Below are positions 21,971-32,909 of a stretch of 64,000 nt of DNA, piece after piece. The DNA comes from Orychophragmus violaceus (lineage: Eukaryota; Streptophyta; Magnoliopsida; Brassicales; Brassicaceae), in assembly GCA_030180135.1 (NCBI GenBank), contig CM058239.1, positions 76,701,823 through 76,765,822 on the forward strand. Reading direction: 5' to 3'. Numbering within the stretch: position 1 is the first letter of the stretch; each line of letters starts with the position of its first letter. Position numbers and translations under genes: made by a program. Below the pieces are notes generated by a model. That model made no database searches, was not told where the DNA came from, and saw only the letters and a program-made list of their open reading frames with translations.

Positions 21971-24690
21971 ATCTTGTTCGATTCATTACTTCTCAAATCA
22001 TATATTCACATATATTATGCAATGGTAAAAAAAAAAATGAGGAAATGGTAAAGAATATTATTTTAAAAATAGGTGGACTGGTTTAAACACCATTACATTA
22101 AGACGAATGATTTGAAGATTTCTTTTTACCTTCTACCAACGATTTCATCCTCAAATGATATATGTAGCTGAGTGTAACTTTTCTATCATGAATTCTAAAA
22201 TCTTTTATAACTATTTAGATTAAATTATTGTATTTGACATCTTCAGATATCTAAAAAAATGAGCATTTCTGATTGAACTAGTACTAATCAATTGAACATT
22301 AATTAAATTAATTCATGATGAAAATTGCTGACATTGATTATCCTCAATTGAAGGATTATAATCGCAAATGAAATCGATTGTCGTCAATGGAAGATTATGT
22401 AGATCGTCAAAGCTGGTGACTATCAACTATAAGTTGATTGATCCAATTTCAAAGCTTGTGATCAATACAATTGTGATGATTAAATTTTCAAATCATCCAC
22501 GGAGCTTAAGGAAGAAGACGACGATATGTTTTCAGCTTTTATTCTTTACTAAGAGTTATCCCGCGCTACGCGCGGGTTGTTGATTCAAATTTATTATCTA
22601 ATGAGCTTATTTATGTGTTTTATTTAAATTTTATATCATATCCAATATTTAGTTATTTTATGTTTTCCCTAAACTCATAGATTTAGGTGATTTGACTATC
22701 ACTTGTTGTTTATTTGGTGATTGTGTCTTCTATTTATATTCGTATTTTTTACTTGTCGGATATATACAACACAATATAAAAGATAAATTTGTGTTGATTA
22801 TGGTTGGCGTCGAACCTAATTTTGATGTTTTCCTCTGAAGGTTTTGCATTTAACGCCGACAGGAGAATGAAGGGCTAACACATATACTTAATAAAAGTGG
22901 AAAACAAATCACCAAAGCTAGTTGATATGCATTCTCTGCTTTTTTCATACTTTGTTGTCCTGCGTTTTATTCATATTTTGTAGTTCAGATTCACGTTGCA
23001 TATGCTTTGAAGGTTTTGTTGTATTCTTTTTGTGAGCTGGCTATAGTGTAAACGAATTATTTAGAAGTTATGTTGTATTTGATTCAAGAGAAGGTTCGAA
23101 TCGTTTTTTTTTCCTATTTTTGGTTTTCCAGTTGTTTAGTACTGCTTTCGATTTTTTGGGTTGTAGTTTACATTTGTGCTTAGACATTGTATGACTTTGC
23201 ATGTGTTTTAGGATATGTTGGTCAGTCTTTGAAGTGGTAATATTGTACAGAACCCACTAATGAGATTTTCTCGGCGATGATGTAAGGACGTAAAACTAAG
23301 GATTTGAAAGGAAACATAAATTTTAGTTGATGAGTTTGTAGAAAATAAAATACGCCAAGGGAATTGAAAACAACGGTAGATAGAAATCCCTATTTGCTTA
23401 TTTGGAAATTTAATGCGTTGTAGATTGTGTTCTCGTTTGGTATTAGACCAGCCACTTCTTCAAAGTTTGGAACCCTTTTTCTCTTAAAGTCTGCCACAAA
23501 TAGATAAATAATTAAATAACTCCCCACGTGACGAAACTTGATTTAAACTTAATCATAGGTTGCTATAGCAGATACTTAAAATATTACCTTCTGTATAGTG
23601 TCCAAATGCTGTGCCAACGGAAATCTATCAGTTGATGACCTGTTGTGTCATTATTATTAGGACAGAGTTGTGTGTATTTATGTAGAATTTTGTTAGCAAG
23701 CATACAGACTTTATTAATGGTGAATGTTGTTGAAAATTTCTTTGTAAACAATGTTAATAATTCTACTGTCATTTTCACTTTTTTCTTGTAAAATGGTTAA
23801 GCCTCCAGGTGACGTTATTCAAAGAGTGATGTATAGTTGGTTATAATCTCATTAGTGGGCTTAGGCAAGTACAATATAACTGATTTAAGTTTTGTCCTTT
23901 GCTTTTTTAAATTGCGGGTTGTATATTCAAATTTGTATTTAAAGATATGTTTTCAAACTTTTTGGCTATCCTAATTTTTGTATGTTTTGTAAGATTGCAT
24001 TATATTAATGCATATAATGTTGCATGTTTATATAATTTTGTAACAATAATTATTATATTTAGTGTGAAGAATAATGAAATAAACTGAGTTTTTAGCATTT
24101 TTAAAAACAGAAAAGGGTAAGTTTGGTAAATTATTAGATTAAAAATTATTTTATATCAAGACTTAACAATTTCAAAGTTAACTGCTAAAGCTAGCGTTGA
24201 CAGATATATAATTTTGTCTTTTTATAAGCAAGGAGAAAGCCATGGCAGAAGCAAGTGAAGCTAAAGTGGAAGGAAACAATTAGTTCATTACTGGCCTTCT
24301 ACGAAGAGACATTGTCAAAGTATGTGCTTGGTTTAGAGCTTTTTCAGGAATTCCCCCGAATCGCATTGGCTGACTGCAACATGGAATCTCCTCCAAAATC
24401 CTTCCTGTATCCCCCTTGGTGCGTGTGTTAGCTGATGTTAATTCTGCAAAACATAATGCTTCTTCGTGTTCCTGTAGTTGAAATTATGGTTGAATGACAT
24501 AAACAATCAGCAATCTACTAACACAGATTTTTCTACAAGAGCCTACTTTCTCTTTTGTGTCTTTCAACATTATCAGTTAGAAGATCGTCTATGCACGAGG
24601 AAGCAATCGCTAGAAGCGTATCGAATTGAGAAATTTCCTAAGGAGAGAAATCTTTATAAACCTCTCTTACTTTTCTTTTGAACTGTGGTA
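21971..24690. other. AT-rich intergenic DNA, no recognised gene
   Basis: About 2.7 kb of AT-rich sequence. Short open frames (for example 22368-22583 and 24478-24681) have no recognisable motif. Apart from the hairpin at 22560-22576 and a Helitron-5'-like phrase near 22885-22905 (ATACTTAATAAAAGTGG) I see nothing to name. Confidence 0.5.
22549..22576 (-). mobile_element. Helitron-like 3' terminus (hairpin)
   Basis: CCCGCGC-TAC-GCGCGGG (22560-22576) is a perfect 7-bp stem. On the minus strand it is followed after about 11 bases by CTTAG then T. Plant Helitrons end in a GC hairpin about 10 bases before a CTRR end inserted before T. The end here is CTTAG rather than CTAG, and I could not place the 5' end. 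Confidence 0.4.
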
Positions 24691-24734
24691 AAGGCTTGTG
24701 AGGAGTAAGATTCTGATTAGAAGGAAGCCTAATC

Positions 24735-25170
24735 CTTCTCATGAATTTTTGTCCCACAGAGCAAGCTTCTTTTTGTCCATCACTTTCTCAAGTTCCTCTA
24801 CTCTTCTCTTCAGTAACTCCTCTGTTTCTTTTCTCTGCCTCACCTGCCAAAACGAAATTTGACATGATGATTACAACTTTGTAGTTTCTGAACTTTGATC
24901 GTAAAGATTCATTACCTTGTCTTCATATAGTTGCATCAAGTTCTTGCTTATTAAACAGGCTTCTTCCTCTCCTTCTTTTTCCCCCCGCAAGTTCTTCCTC
25001 TTGTCTCTTCACTGATTCCTCCATCTCTTTCCTATGTCTCAGTTGCTTGTTGTACAGCTGCATCCCTAATTTGAATTTTTCTGTTTCTGACACTACCGTC
25101 CTGAACAATGACACGCACTTATTCCATCTCCTTCCTTCTCTCGTGTGCTTCTTTCTCCCGTCTGAAAAAG
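24735..25170 (-). pseudogene. Unrecognised coiled-coil gene fragment
   Basis: On the minus strand a charged helical sequence is readable in pieces: SETEKFKLGMQLYNKQLRHR, KEMEESVKRQEEEL, then after an apparent frameshift in a G-rich run NLMQLYEDK, an intron-like GT..AG gap, and VRQRKETEELLKRRVEELEK. The heptad-like E/K/R/L pattern predicts a coiled coil. I do not recognise the gene. Frames change between pieces, so it is likely a broken copy, perhaps carried by a Helitron. Confidence 0.4.
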
Positions 25171-25718
25171 CCCTGCATAGTGACAGCCTGTTGGGGCGTT
25201 AGTAAACGGATCTCCGAGGCAAGAACAATGGATGGGAATAGAAAATGGAAAGTGAAAACTGAGGTGAGTCAACAAAGTAATGGCATTATTGCTATATGTT
25301 AAATTATGAAGATGTCAATGGATGGGTAAAAACACAGATAGATAATACTCACCAGGGAAAAAATCAAAACCGACCAATATACATGTAATTATGGTGCTAA
25401 TGAAGACATACGACTATGGAGAGGCGAGGATCGTGAAGTGCAAAAATGAAGATCGAACACATACTTGGCATTAAAAAAATAAGGTTGTGCAAACATGAAT
25501 CAGGTCGCCAATACAATTGCATTGGGTTGATTTAAAACCAAGGTCTGAGCAATTCAATTTGACCCCTTCATGAATTTAAATACCCGGACGAAATGAATTT
25601 AACGATAGGAGGAAGAAGCAGAATAAGAAATACAAATAAACAACCAAATGATCGGGAAAACCTACACTTAAAACACACTACTAAGAAAGAAACAGAATAC
25701 CAAAAACAAAAAAATGTA

Positions 25719-25891
25719 TATTAGATAAGAGGACTTGGTTTATGTATTTGGTACAATTGTATAGTCCGGTTTTGTATATCCGGTTTATTATTCAGATGTA
25801 TATAGCTTGTATAGTTGACATTTTACATCAATAAGAAGATATTTGAAATCTCTAACTGTCACTCTCTCTCTCTCGAGCTCAGTAACTAATA
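25719..25891 (+). repeat. Copia 0 5' LTR
   Basis: Begins TATTAG and ends CTAATA (short inverted repeat), about 173 bp, directly before the primer site. The left border is inferred from that inverted repeat; the partner LTR is not in the window. Confidence 0.6.
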
Positions 25892-25903
25892 TGGTATCAG
25901 AGC
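25892..25903 (+). promoter_or_regulatory. Copia 0 primer-binding site
   Basis: TGGTATCAGAGC, initiator tRNA-Met type, directly after the LTR. Confidence 0.88.
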
Positions 25904-26072
25904 TTGTAAACTCTCGTATCTGTTGAATCGATTTCATCTTCTTCGTTTTTGAGCTTCGAATTCGAGTTCTTCGTTTGATTTCACCTCGGAAATGGTAGCG
26001 ATGAAGAAAATTTCGAGAAAATCAACCCGATCTGCTTCGACCACAAGCTCAGGTGCGAAAACTTGATCGACG

Positions 26073-26996
26073 ATGTCAGGATCGATCGGAGGAGGTTCGC
26101 GAGGAGCTATCGGTGCAGATTCTGTGGATTCGGTTCACTCACCATATTTTGTTCATTCCGGCGATCATCCTGGTTTGCAACTCATCTCTCTTCAATTAGA
26201 TGGTACAAACTATGATGATTGGAATGCTGCTATGTCTATTGCCTTAGATGCGAAGAATAAGATCGGTTTTATTGATGGAACTCTACCTCGTCTAGATGAT
26301 TCCGATCCTCGATTTCGCATTTGGTCTAGGTGTAATAGCATGGTTAAGTCTTGGATATTGAATTCTGTATCACCTCAAATCTATCGGAGTATTCTTAGGA
26401 TGAGTGATGCTTCTAAGATATGGTGTGACCTTCATACCAGATTCCATATGACTAATTTGCCTCGGACTTTCAATCTTACTCAAGAGATACAAGATCTTCG
26501 TCAAGGAACAATGTCTCTCTCAGATTATTTCACTACTCTCAAAACATTGTGGACTAATCTGGAGAGTACTGAAGAACCTGATGAACCTTGTACTTGTGGT
26601 AAAGCTACTCGTCTGCAACAGAAGGCGGAGAGAGCTAAAATTGTTAAGTTCTTGGCTGGTCTAAATGAGTCTTATGCGATCATAAGGAGGCAGATTATCA
26701 TGAAGAAGTCACTCCCTTCTCTGTCTGAGGTGTACAAGATTCTTGATCAGGATGACAGTCAGAAAATTTTCACAAATGTGATTACTCCGGCTGCTTTCCA
26801 AGTTTCTGAAACAATGACTTCCGCTCCTCTTGGTTCTGAAGTTATTTGCTATGTTCAGTCTGGTCCTAATAAAGGTCGTCCCATTTGCTCATTCTGTAAC
26901 AAGGTTGGTCATATAGCTGAACGATGTTACAAGAAGAATGGTTTTCCTCCGGGTTATACTCCTAAAGGTGAGAAGAATAAATACAGTGACAAGTAA
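26073..26996 (+). pseudogene. Copia 0 Gag part
   Basis: From ATG 26073 the frame encodes a Retrotran_gag-type N-terminus (LQLISLQLDGTNYDDWNAAM, NKIGFIDGTLPR), the helical UBN2-like core (FNLTQEIQDLRQGTMSLSDY) and a CCHC knuckle (CSFCNKVGHIAERC) near residue 275. A TAA at 26994-26996 stops the frame, but the same frame continues into protease, so in the ancestor gag and pol were one polyprotein. A different Copia lineage from copia 1-3, judged by gag and the very short LTR. Confidence 0.85.
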
Positions 26997-27062
26997 CAGA
27001 AGTCCATTCCTGTTGCAGCTCAAGTTACTCTATCCTCACAGTCTGACAAAGGATCAACCGGT

Positions 27063-29146
27063 ATGGAAAATTTGATTGGGAACCTAACAAAGGATCAGAT
27101 TCAACAGTTCATAGCTCTCTTCAGCTCTCAACTTCAGACAAATGTTGTATCTTCTTCAGCAGAAGCAAGTAGTTCCCGTCCTGCAGATAACTCTGGTATC
27201 TATTTTTCTCCTTCAACATTCTGTTTTGTTGGTATATTGACAGTATCTCAGAATACTTTAAGTCATGATCAGTGGATACTGGATTCCGGAGCAACTCATC
27301 ATGTGTCATGTGATCGATATCTATTTGATTCTCTTGACACCTCTGTTGACAGTGCTGTTAATCTCCCAACCGGATCAACAATCAGAATCAGTGGGATAGG
27401 TTCAGTCAGAGTAAACAACAACATTATTCTTCATAATGTTCTGTTTATACCTGAATTTTGACTGAATCTCATCAGTATTAGTTATCTGACAACTAATCTT
27501 GGATCCAGAGTTATGTTTGACCCTTCTCATTGTGAAATCCAGGATCCTATCAAGGAGTTGACGATTGGTCAGGGTAAAAGAGTTGCTAATCTCTATGTAC
27601 TAGATGTTCAATCAAATTCAGGAGCAGTGAATGCAGTGGTGGACATTGGTACATGGCATAAGCGATTGGGACATGCTTCATATTCTAGCTTGGATGCAAT
27701 TTCAGATGATTTAGGGACTACTAAACTGAAGAATAAAGGATCTTCTTACTGTCATACTTGTCATTTGGCAAAACAGAAGAAGTTATCTTATCCTTCTCAG
27801 AATAATATATGTAAAACTACTTTTGAGTTGTTACATATCGACATTTGGGGTCCCTTCTCAGTAGAAACTGTTGATGGTTTCAGATATTTCTTAACTGTAG
27901 TGGATGATCATTCCAGAGCTACTTGGATATTTTTGTTGCGTACAAAGAATGAAGTTCTCTCTGTGTTTCCTGCATTCATCAGACAAATGGAAAAACAGTT
28001 CAACACTAAAGTTAAAGCTGTTCGTTCAGATAATGCACCAGAATTGCGGTTCATAGAGTTTTATCAGCAAAATGGAATTGTATCATACCACTCCTGTCCA
28101 GAAACACCAGAGCAGAACTCGGTGGTTGAACGGAAACATCAACACATCTTAAACGTAGCAAGAGCTCTCATGTTTCAATCTCAAGTTCCTCTATCCTTAT
28201 GGGGAGATTGTGTTTTGACTGCAGTGTTTCTCATCAACAGAACACCATCAAAACTCTTATCAAACAAGACGACATATGAGATTCTGATGGGTAAACGGCC
28301 TGCATATGATCTCATCCGGACCTTTGGTTGTTTATGTTATGGATCAACATCTCCAAAACAGAGACACAAATTTGCTCCGAGATCACGTGCTTGTTTATTC
28401 TTGGGTTACCCATCAGGATACAAAGGATATAAATTGATGGATCTGGAGACTAATGCAGTTTTCATTTCCAGGAATGTAGTATTCCATGAAGAAGTGTTTC
28501 CATTGAAGAAGTCTGTTGCAGAAGACAACTTTACTGATTTCTTCACACCACACGGATCTTTGTCTTCAGGTACACCATCACCTAAAATTTCTCCATCTTC
28601 CTCTCTTCCACCAGAAATTTCTTCTAAAAGAGTTCAGAAACCCCCAGCTCATCTGAATGATTATCATTGCTACTCAATTGATTCTAACACTAATCATCCT
28701 ATATCTTCATCTCTTTCATATTCCAAGATATCTCCTCCTCATCTCTCTTTTATTAACCACATTAACAAGATTCCAGTCCCTCATACTTATTCTGAGGCAA
28801 AGAATTCTGAAAAGTGGTGTGAAGCAATAGACAAGGAGCTTGATGCAATGGAAACCACAAAGACTTGGAGCATTGAGACTTTACCTCCTGGAAAGAAGTC
28901 AGTGGGATGTAAGTGGGTTTTCACATTGAAGTTTCATGCAGATGGTAGTCTTGAGCGGTATAAAGCACGGTTGGTTGCAAAGGGTTATACTCAGAAAGAA
29001 GGTCTGGATTATAATGAAACATTCTCTTCTGTTGCAAAGCTGACCACAGTGAAGATGCTTTTGAAGATTGCAGCTTGTAAGCAATGGTCATTGAAGCAAT
29101 TGGATATTTCAAATGCTTTCTTGAATGGGGATTTGTATGAAGAAAT
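27063..29146 (+). pseudogene. Copia 0 pol: protease, integrase, RT start
   Basis: Same frame as gag. Protease has WILDSGATHHVSCD near 27270. A TGA at 27459-27461 breaks the frame, which then continues with GAG-pre-integrase (WHKRLGHASYSSLD, CHTCHLAKQKK), the integrase core with its acidic residues (LHIDIWGPF, VRSDNAPEL, SVVERKHQ) and the RT entry (KWVFTLKFHADGSLERYKA, LKQLDISNAFLNGDLYEE). It is cut at 29146 by copia 2 (TSD GAAAT 29142-29146). Domain order is Copia. Nonfunctional. Confidence 0.9.
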
Positions 29147-29803
29147 TGAAGGATTGTTTAGTTGATCCTGATTCAATTCTTAGATTCATATCAACCTAAA
29201 CATGCGGATCTAGGTTCTCTTGATTAGAAACAATGATTAGATCTCACCTTTTACCTGTTAATTGCAGCGGAAGGAGATAGAACAGGTCAGAGATCAGAGA
29301 AACACCGAGAGATGAATCCTCCAAAGGCTCACACACGCGATCACAGAAAAACGGCTGCTAGACCGAGCTAGGAGGCGTCGCAGTAGAGAGAGAGTTGGCG
29401 TCTCAGTTAGGGTTAAAGAAGAAAACAGACTCGAGTTTTATTTATAAAACTCGTCCGGTTCCTCTTGGGCCATTTGGCCATTCGCGCACATGATGTGTCG
29501 ATCGACACATCATGTGCATCGATCGACACACAGTGGCTAAAACCTTTTATTCTCTCTAAGTACAGTAAATGCCTGGCACTTTTACCGTACTTCTGCTAAG
29601 CCATTCCTACACATTTTCCTGTTAGCTTAGGCGTGTGACCCATATGGGATCATATAATAAAGGCAATAAGTCCAAGACTTATAGATCATGAGCGGACTCT
29701 AGCAAGCCATCATGACCCCCAGTATTATATGACTTATGTCTGATCATTGACATACTCTTACTTTCTAGAGACAGTACTGAGATTACTGGACACAATTCCA
29801 ACA
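29147..29803 (-). repeat. Copia 2 3' LTR
   Basis: 657 bp; on plus it starts TGAAGGATTG and ends AATTCCAACA. It carries a palindromic-box pair at 29495-29530. Confidence 0.92.
29495..29530. repeat. Box pair, copia 2 3' LTR
   Basis: GTGTCGATCGACAC then GCATCGATCGACAC; cores 21 bp apart. The copy in the 5' LTR is at 43179-43215. Confidence 0.85.
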
Positions 29804-29815
29804 ATCTCCCACTTG
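29804..29815 (-). promoter_or_regulatory. Copia 2 polypurine tract
   Basis: Minus strand CAAGTGGGAGAT directly before the 3' LTR. Confidence 0.85.
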
Positions 29816-30653
29816 TACTGGAATCTCTGTATTCATAATCCTTTTGTCTCAATATCTCGATTAGTCATAAGGCAAGATTAGTGTCATCCTTATAAAGCCT
29901 AATCTTGTTCATCGGACTCTGATTTGATACTGACAATCCAAACGACTCGGGACAGTCCGTTTGAGCATGGCCATGCATTTTCCAGTATTCAAATCTCCGA
30001 TTGGCCTAGAGATATTCACTCCATTTATATTGGAGGGACAAATTCCGTCTTGTTCCATCACTGTAAACTACTCATTTCATGATGTACCCAAACAAGGTCC
30101 TTATAACTATCGCAGAACGATAGCGTTAGACAATGATCAAAGTGCATCAGTCCATGTGCAGTCACATGCATGCGAACTCAGGTCTAAGGACTATACTCTA
30201 TAGTCGTAGTGAGAATCTCTTATGACACAGATATAAATATCCTGAAGAGTTCTCATAATCGGGTCTTGTCCGGTCGTATGTTCCCAACATACACCTATGT
30301 ATTGACTTTGATGCCGCGCATCTATGACACACTGAGACTTTGTCATAAGTCACATACCAATCCAGTCTCTCACGGTTGTTGGTGTTCCAATTTCAACAAC
30401 CTTCGACTAGGGACAGGATGATATAATCCATCTATCAAATATAGGGTCTCATGATCAAGCTAAATGACTTTGATGACTCAAGATCAAGTCACTTACTTCG
30501 ATGACCTATAAAATGGTTTATATCACTTTGGAACGATTATTTCATCACAGTTAAAATAATCTTGAAATAATAATTTCATTAAACATAAGAATGTTTTACA
30601 AGAACATATCAAAATAACTAAATAAAGCCCTCAAACTCCCACTCAAATTTAGA
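29816..30653 (-). other. Copia 2 3' untranslated region
   Basis: Non-coding, about 840 bp, closely related to the same region of copia 1 (13628-14460). Confidence 0.75.
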
Positions 30654-31418
30654 TTACATTTCAATGTCTCTAATGCCTACAGCTTCAGTCAGGAACTCGA
30701 GCTTAGGCCTTGGGAGTGGCTTTGTCAACGGATCAGCGACGTTATCATATGTTTGAACTCGGCTGATCTTGACTTCCTTTCTATTAATGATGTCACGTAT
30801 CAAGTGAAATCTTCTTAGAACATGCTTGGATTTCTGGTGTGATCTTGGTTCCTTTGCCTGAGCAATAGCACCATTGTTATCACAAAACAGTGCCAGAGGC
30901 TCAGCCGCATCTGGTATCACACCTAGTTCAATAATGAACTTTCGTATCCAAACAGCTTCCTTCGCAGCTTCTGAGGCGGCGATATATTCAGCTTCTGTAG
31001 TGGAATCAGCAACGGTGTCTTGCTTGGAGCTTCTCCAACTGATTGCACCGCCATTCAGACAAAAGATATAACCGGACTGTGACCGGAAATCATCTTGGTC
31101 TGTCTGGAAACTTGCGTCCGTGAATCCACTGACTTTAAGCACATCACTTCCGCCGTACACCAAGAACTTATCCTTAGTATGTCTTAGATACTTCAAGATA
31201 TTCTTTACGGCAATCCAATGGTTTTCACCTGGATTTGACTGGTATCTACTCGTCATGCTTAATGCATAAGCAACATCAGGACGAGTACAGATCATGGCAT
31301 ACATGACAGATCCTATTGCAGATGCATAAGGAATATTCTTCATGCGCTCAAGCTCAGCAGCCGTCGTAGGGCTCTGCTTCTTGCTTAGCGTTGTGCCATG
31401 TACCATTGGCGTGAAGCC
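30654..31418 (-). CDS. Copia 2 Gag-Pol, C-terminal part (RNase H)
   Basis: This is the end of the copia 2 polyprotein, separated from 38087-41299 by Gypsy A. It encodes the RT tail (RPDVAYALSMTSRYQSNPG) and RNase H with its acidic residues (GFTDASFQTD, STTEAEYIAASEAAKE, LFCDNNGAIAQAKE, HVLRRFHLIRD). It ends with a stop at 30654, just before the 3' region. The segment lengths fit one frame across the insertion: taking away the insertion and one AAGCC copy leaves a multiple of three. RNase H degrades template RNA during reverse transcription. Confidence 0.9.
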   Translation of the reverse strand, partial: GFTPMVHGTTLSKKQSPTTAAELERMKNIPYASAIGSVMYAMICTRPDVAYALSMTSRYQSNPGENHWIAVKNILKYLRHTKDKFLVYGGSDVLKVSGFTDASFQTDQDDFRSQSGYIFCLNGGAISWRSSKQDTVADSTTEAEYIAASEAAKEAVWIRKFIIELGVIPDAAEPLALFCDNNGAIAQAKEPRSHQKSKHVLRRFHLIRDIINRKEVKISRVQTYDNVADPLTKPLPRPKLEFLTEAVGIRDIEM

Positions 31419-31603
31419 TGATATATCATGGTTTTTACCCATTTTAGACCATGATATAGATGTGTTTTAGTGTCTTTTGTGTTATTTTAGAGTCTTTTAC
31501 AGGTATAATCAGGTTGGGAGCTAAATTGGAGATTATGGAGCATTTTGGAGATTTTTGGAGTGATTGGCCGAGAGATAGAGTTCACTGTCCGAAACAGAGA
31601 AAG

Positions 31604-31639
31604 GTGTCGATCGTTGCACTCTAGCAACGATCGTTGCAC
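31604..31639. repeat. Box pair, Gypsy A LTR
   Basis: GTGTCGATCGTTGC and GCAACGATCGTTGC, cores 20 bp apart, repeated at 37048-37083 in the 3' LTR. Confidence 0.85.
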
Positions 31640-31744
31640 CAGCGAGATGGGCCAAAAACTCGGCGGTTTAGAAGAATCAAGATATTGCACTTTGATCCAG
31701 AAGTTCCTGATATTTACAAAGAAGCCCTTGGCCGAGATTATGCC

Positions 31745-31754
31745 TATATAATAG
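31745..31754 (+). promoter_or_regulatory. TATA-like box in Gypsy A LTR
   Basis: TATATAATAG, about 326 bp into the LTR. The equivalent place in Gypsy B has TATAAATAG, and in Gypsy C TATATAATTA. Position suggests the U3/R promoter. Confidence 0.5.
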
Positions 31755-32643
31755 AGTTTTTAGAGTTTTTATTAGATACGCTTTATACTTTTTACCATAG
31801 ACTTTATAATTAAGAGCAGAGGATTTTTAGAGCTTTTGGGGGCTGATCTGAACCTGATTCATCATCTGTATTTGGAGAAGATTTCGAACCCCTTTTACTC
31901 TTATTCTTTTATGCAATTTACTTATCATATGATCATGTTTTCATTATCTATGTCTGAGTAGATTCCTAGTTAGACTTAGGGTTTCTCACATAGGATTTCA
32001 TGACTTGCTAGACTTGTTCAATTTCAGTTAAGGATTCAAACTATATCTGTTCTTCAATTTAATTGTGCTTAAAGCTAGTTCTAACCTGATCAATTAGAAT
32101 CTAGATCTTAGGTTGCTAAATACGTCACGGAAGTGGGGTTTAGGAACCAGAACTAATTAAATTGGGCAATTAAACTTTGCGCAAACGAAAGTTTGGTTTA
32201 GGATAATTGTGAACATATCAAACTCGAACTTATTGCTAGTTTAATCTGTTAGTTCTCGCAAACGGAAGTTTGGTTTGCTGCACTTAGACTTAGAGAATTA
32301 TCGCAAAGGAATTTGGTTAATTCTATATCTGTGTTTTGAGTTCTAGAACTGCGCTTAATTAGATCCTTGCTGAATGAACTGTCTGCTAGTCTGATTTCCT
32401 GAGAATACCCTAGGTTTAACGCTTTTAATTACTTGCTTTCACAACCGATAATCTCTGCTACTGATTTACTTTCTTGCACTACTTTCAATACAATCACATT
32501 GCTTATTTCTAGTATTCATTCCCTACGGTTTGATTCTCTTGAGACCAAGTGTCCCTGTGGATTCGATAACCCTATATACTACTTTGACATTGCTGTACAC
32601 TTGCAGTTTAGTATAGGGATTAATTCTTGACCTATCAAGTTTT

Positions 32644-32661
32644 TGGCGCCGTTGCCGGGGA
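32644..32661 (+). promoter_or_regulatory. Gypsy A primer-binding site
   Basis: TGGCGCCGTTGCCGGGGA, complementary to tRNA-Asp, six bases after the LTR. Confidence 0.92.
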
Positions 32662-32803
32662 CTCTTTGAGTCTTCGATAGGACCGAACTTAGGGTTTTAC
32701 TAGAAATTTTTCGTTTTTTGTTTTTGTTTTTCGTTTTTTTTATTTATTTATTTTTGCTGACTTTTTCTCTGTTTCTCTCTGTCGTAGGTACGAATTTCGC
32801 CTT

Positions 32804-32890
32804 GCGTCGATCGTTGCACCCTTTGCATCGATCGTTGCTAAGCGATTTGAGATTGAATCGATCGTTGCACTGATAGCATCGATCGTTGCT
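32804..32890. repeat. Two box pairs just before Gypsy A gag ATG
   Basis: Cores at 32808, 32829, 32859 and 32880: two pairs, each with 21-bp spacing, separated by 30 bp. Confidence 0.88.
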
Positions 32891-32909
32891 GGACGATTAC
32901 AGACAGTTT

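Larger units (their letters stand above)
31419..32637 (+). repeat. Gypsy A 5' LTR
   Basis: 1,219 bp, TGATATATCATGG to GACCTATCA. TATA-like TATATAATAG near 31745 and a palindromic-box pair at 31604-31639, upstream of it. Confidence 0.95.

Noticed and set aside
32886..32909. Upstream start of Gypsy A gag at a TTG
   Set aside because: Plant nuclear genes start at ATG; the first ATG in frame is 32910. The same applies to the Gypsy C gag (63234) and Gypsy B ORF 2 (49912).
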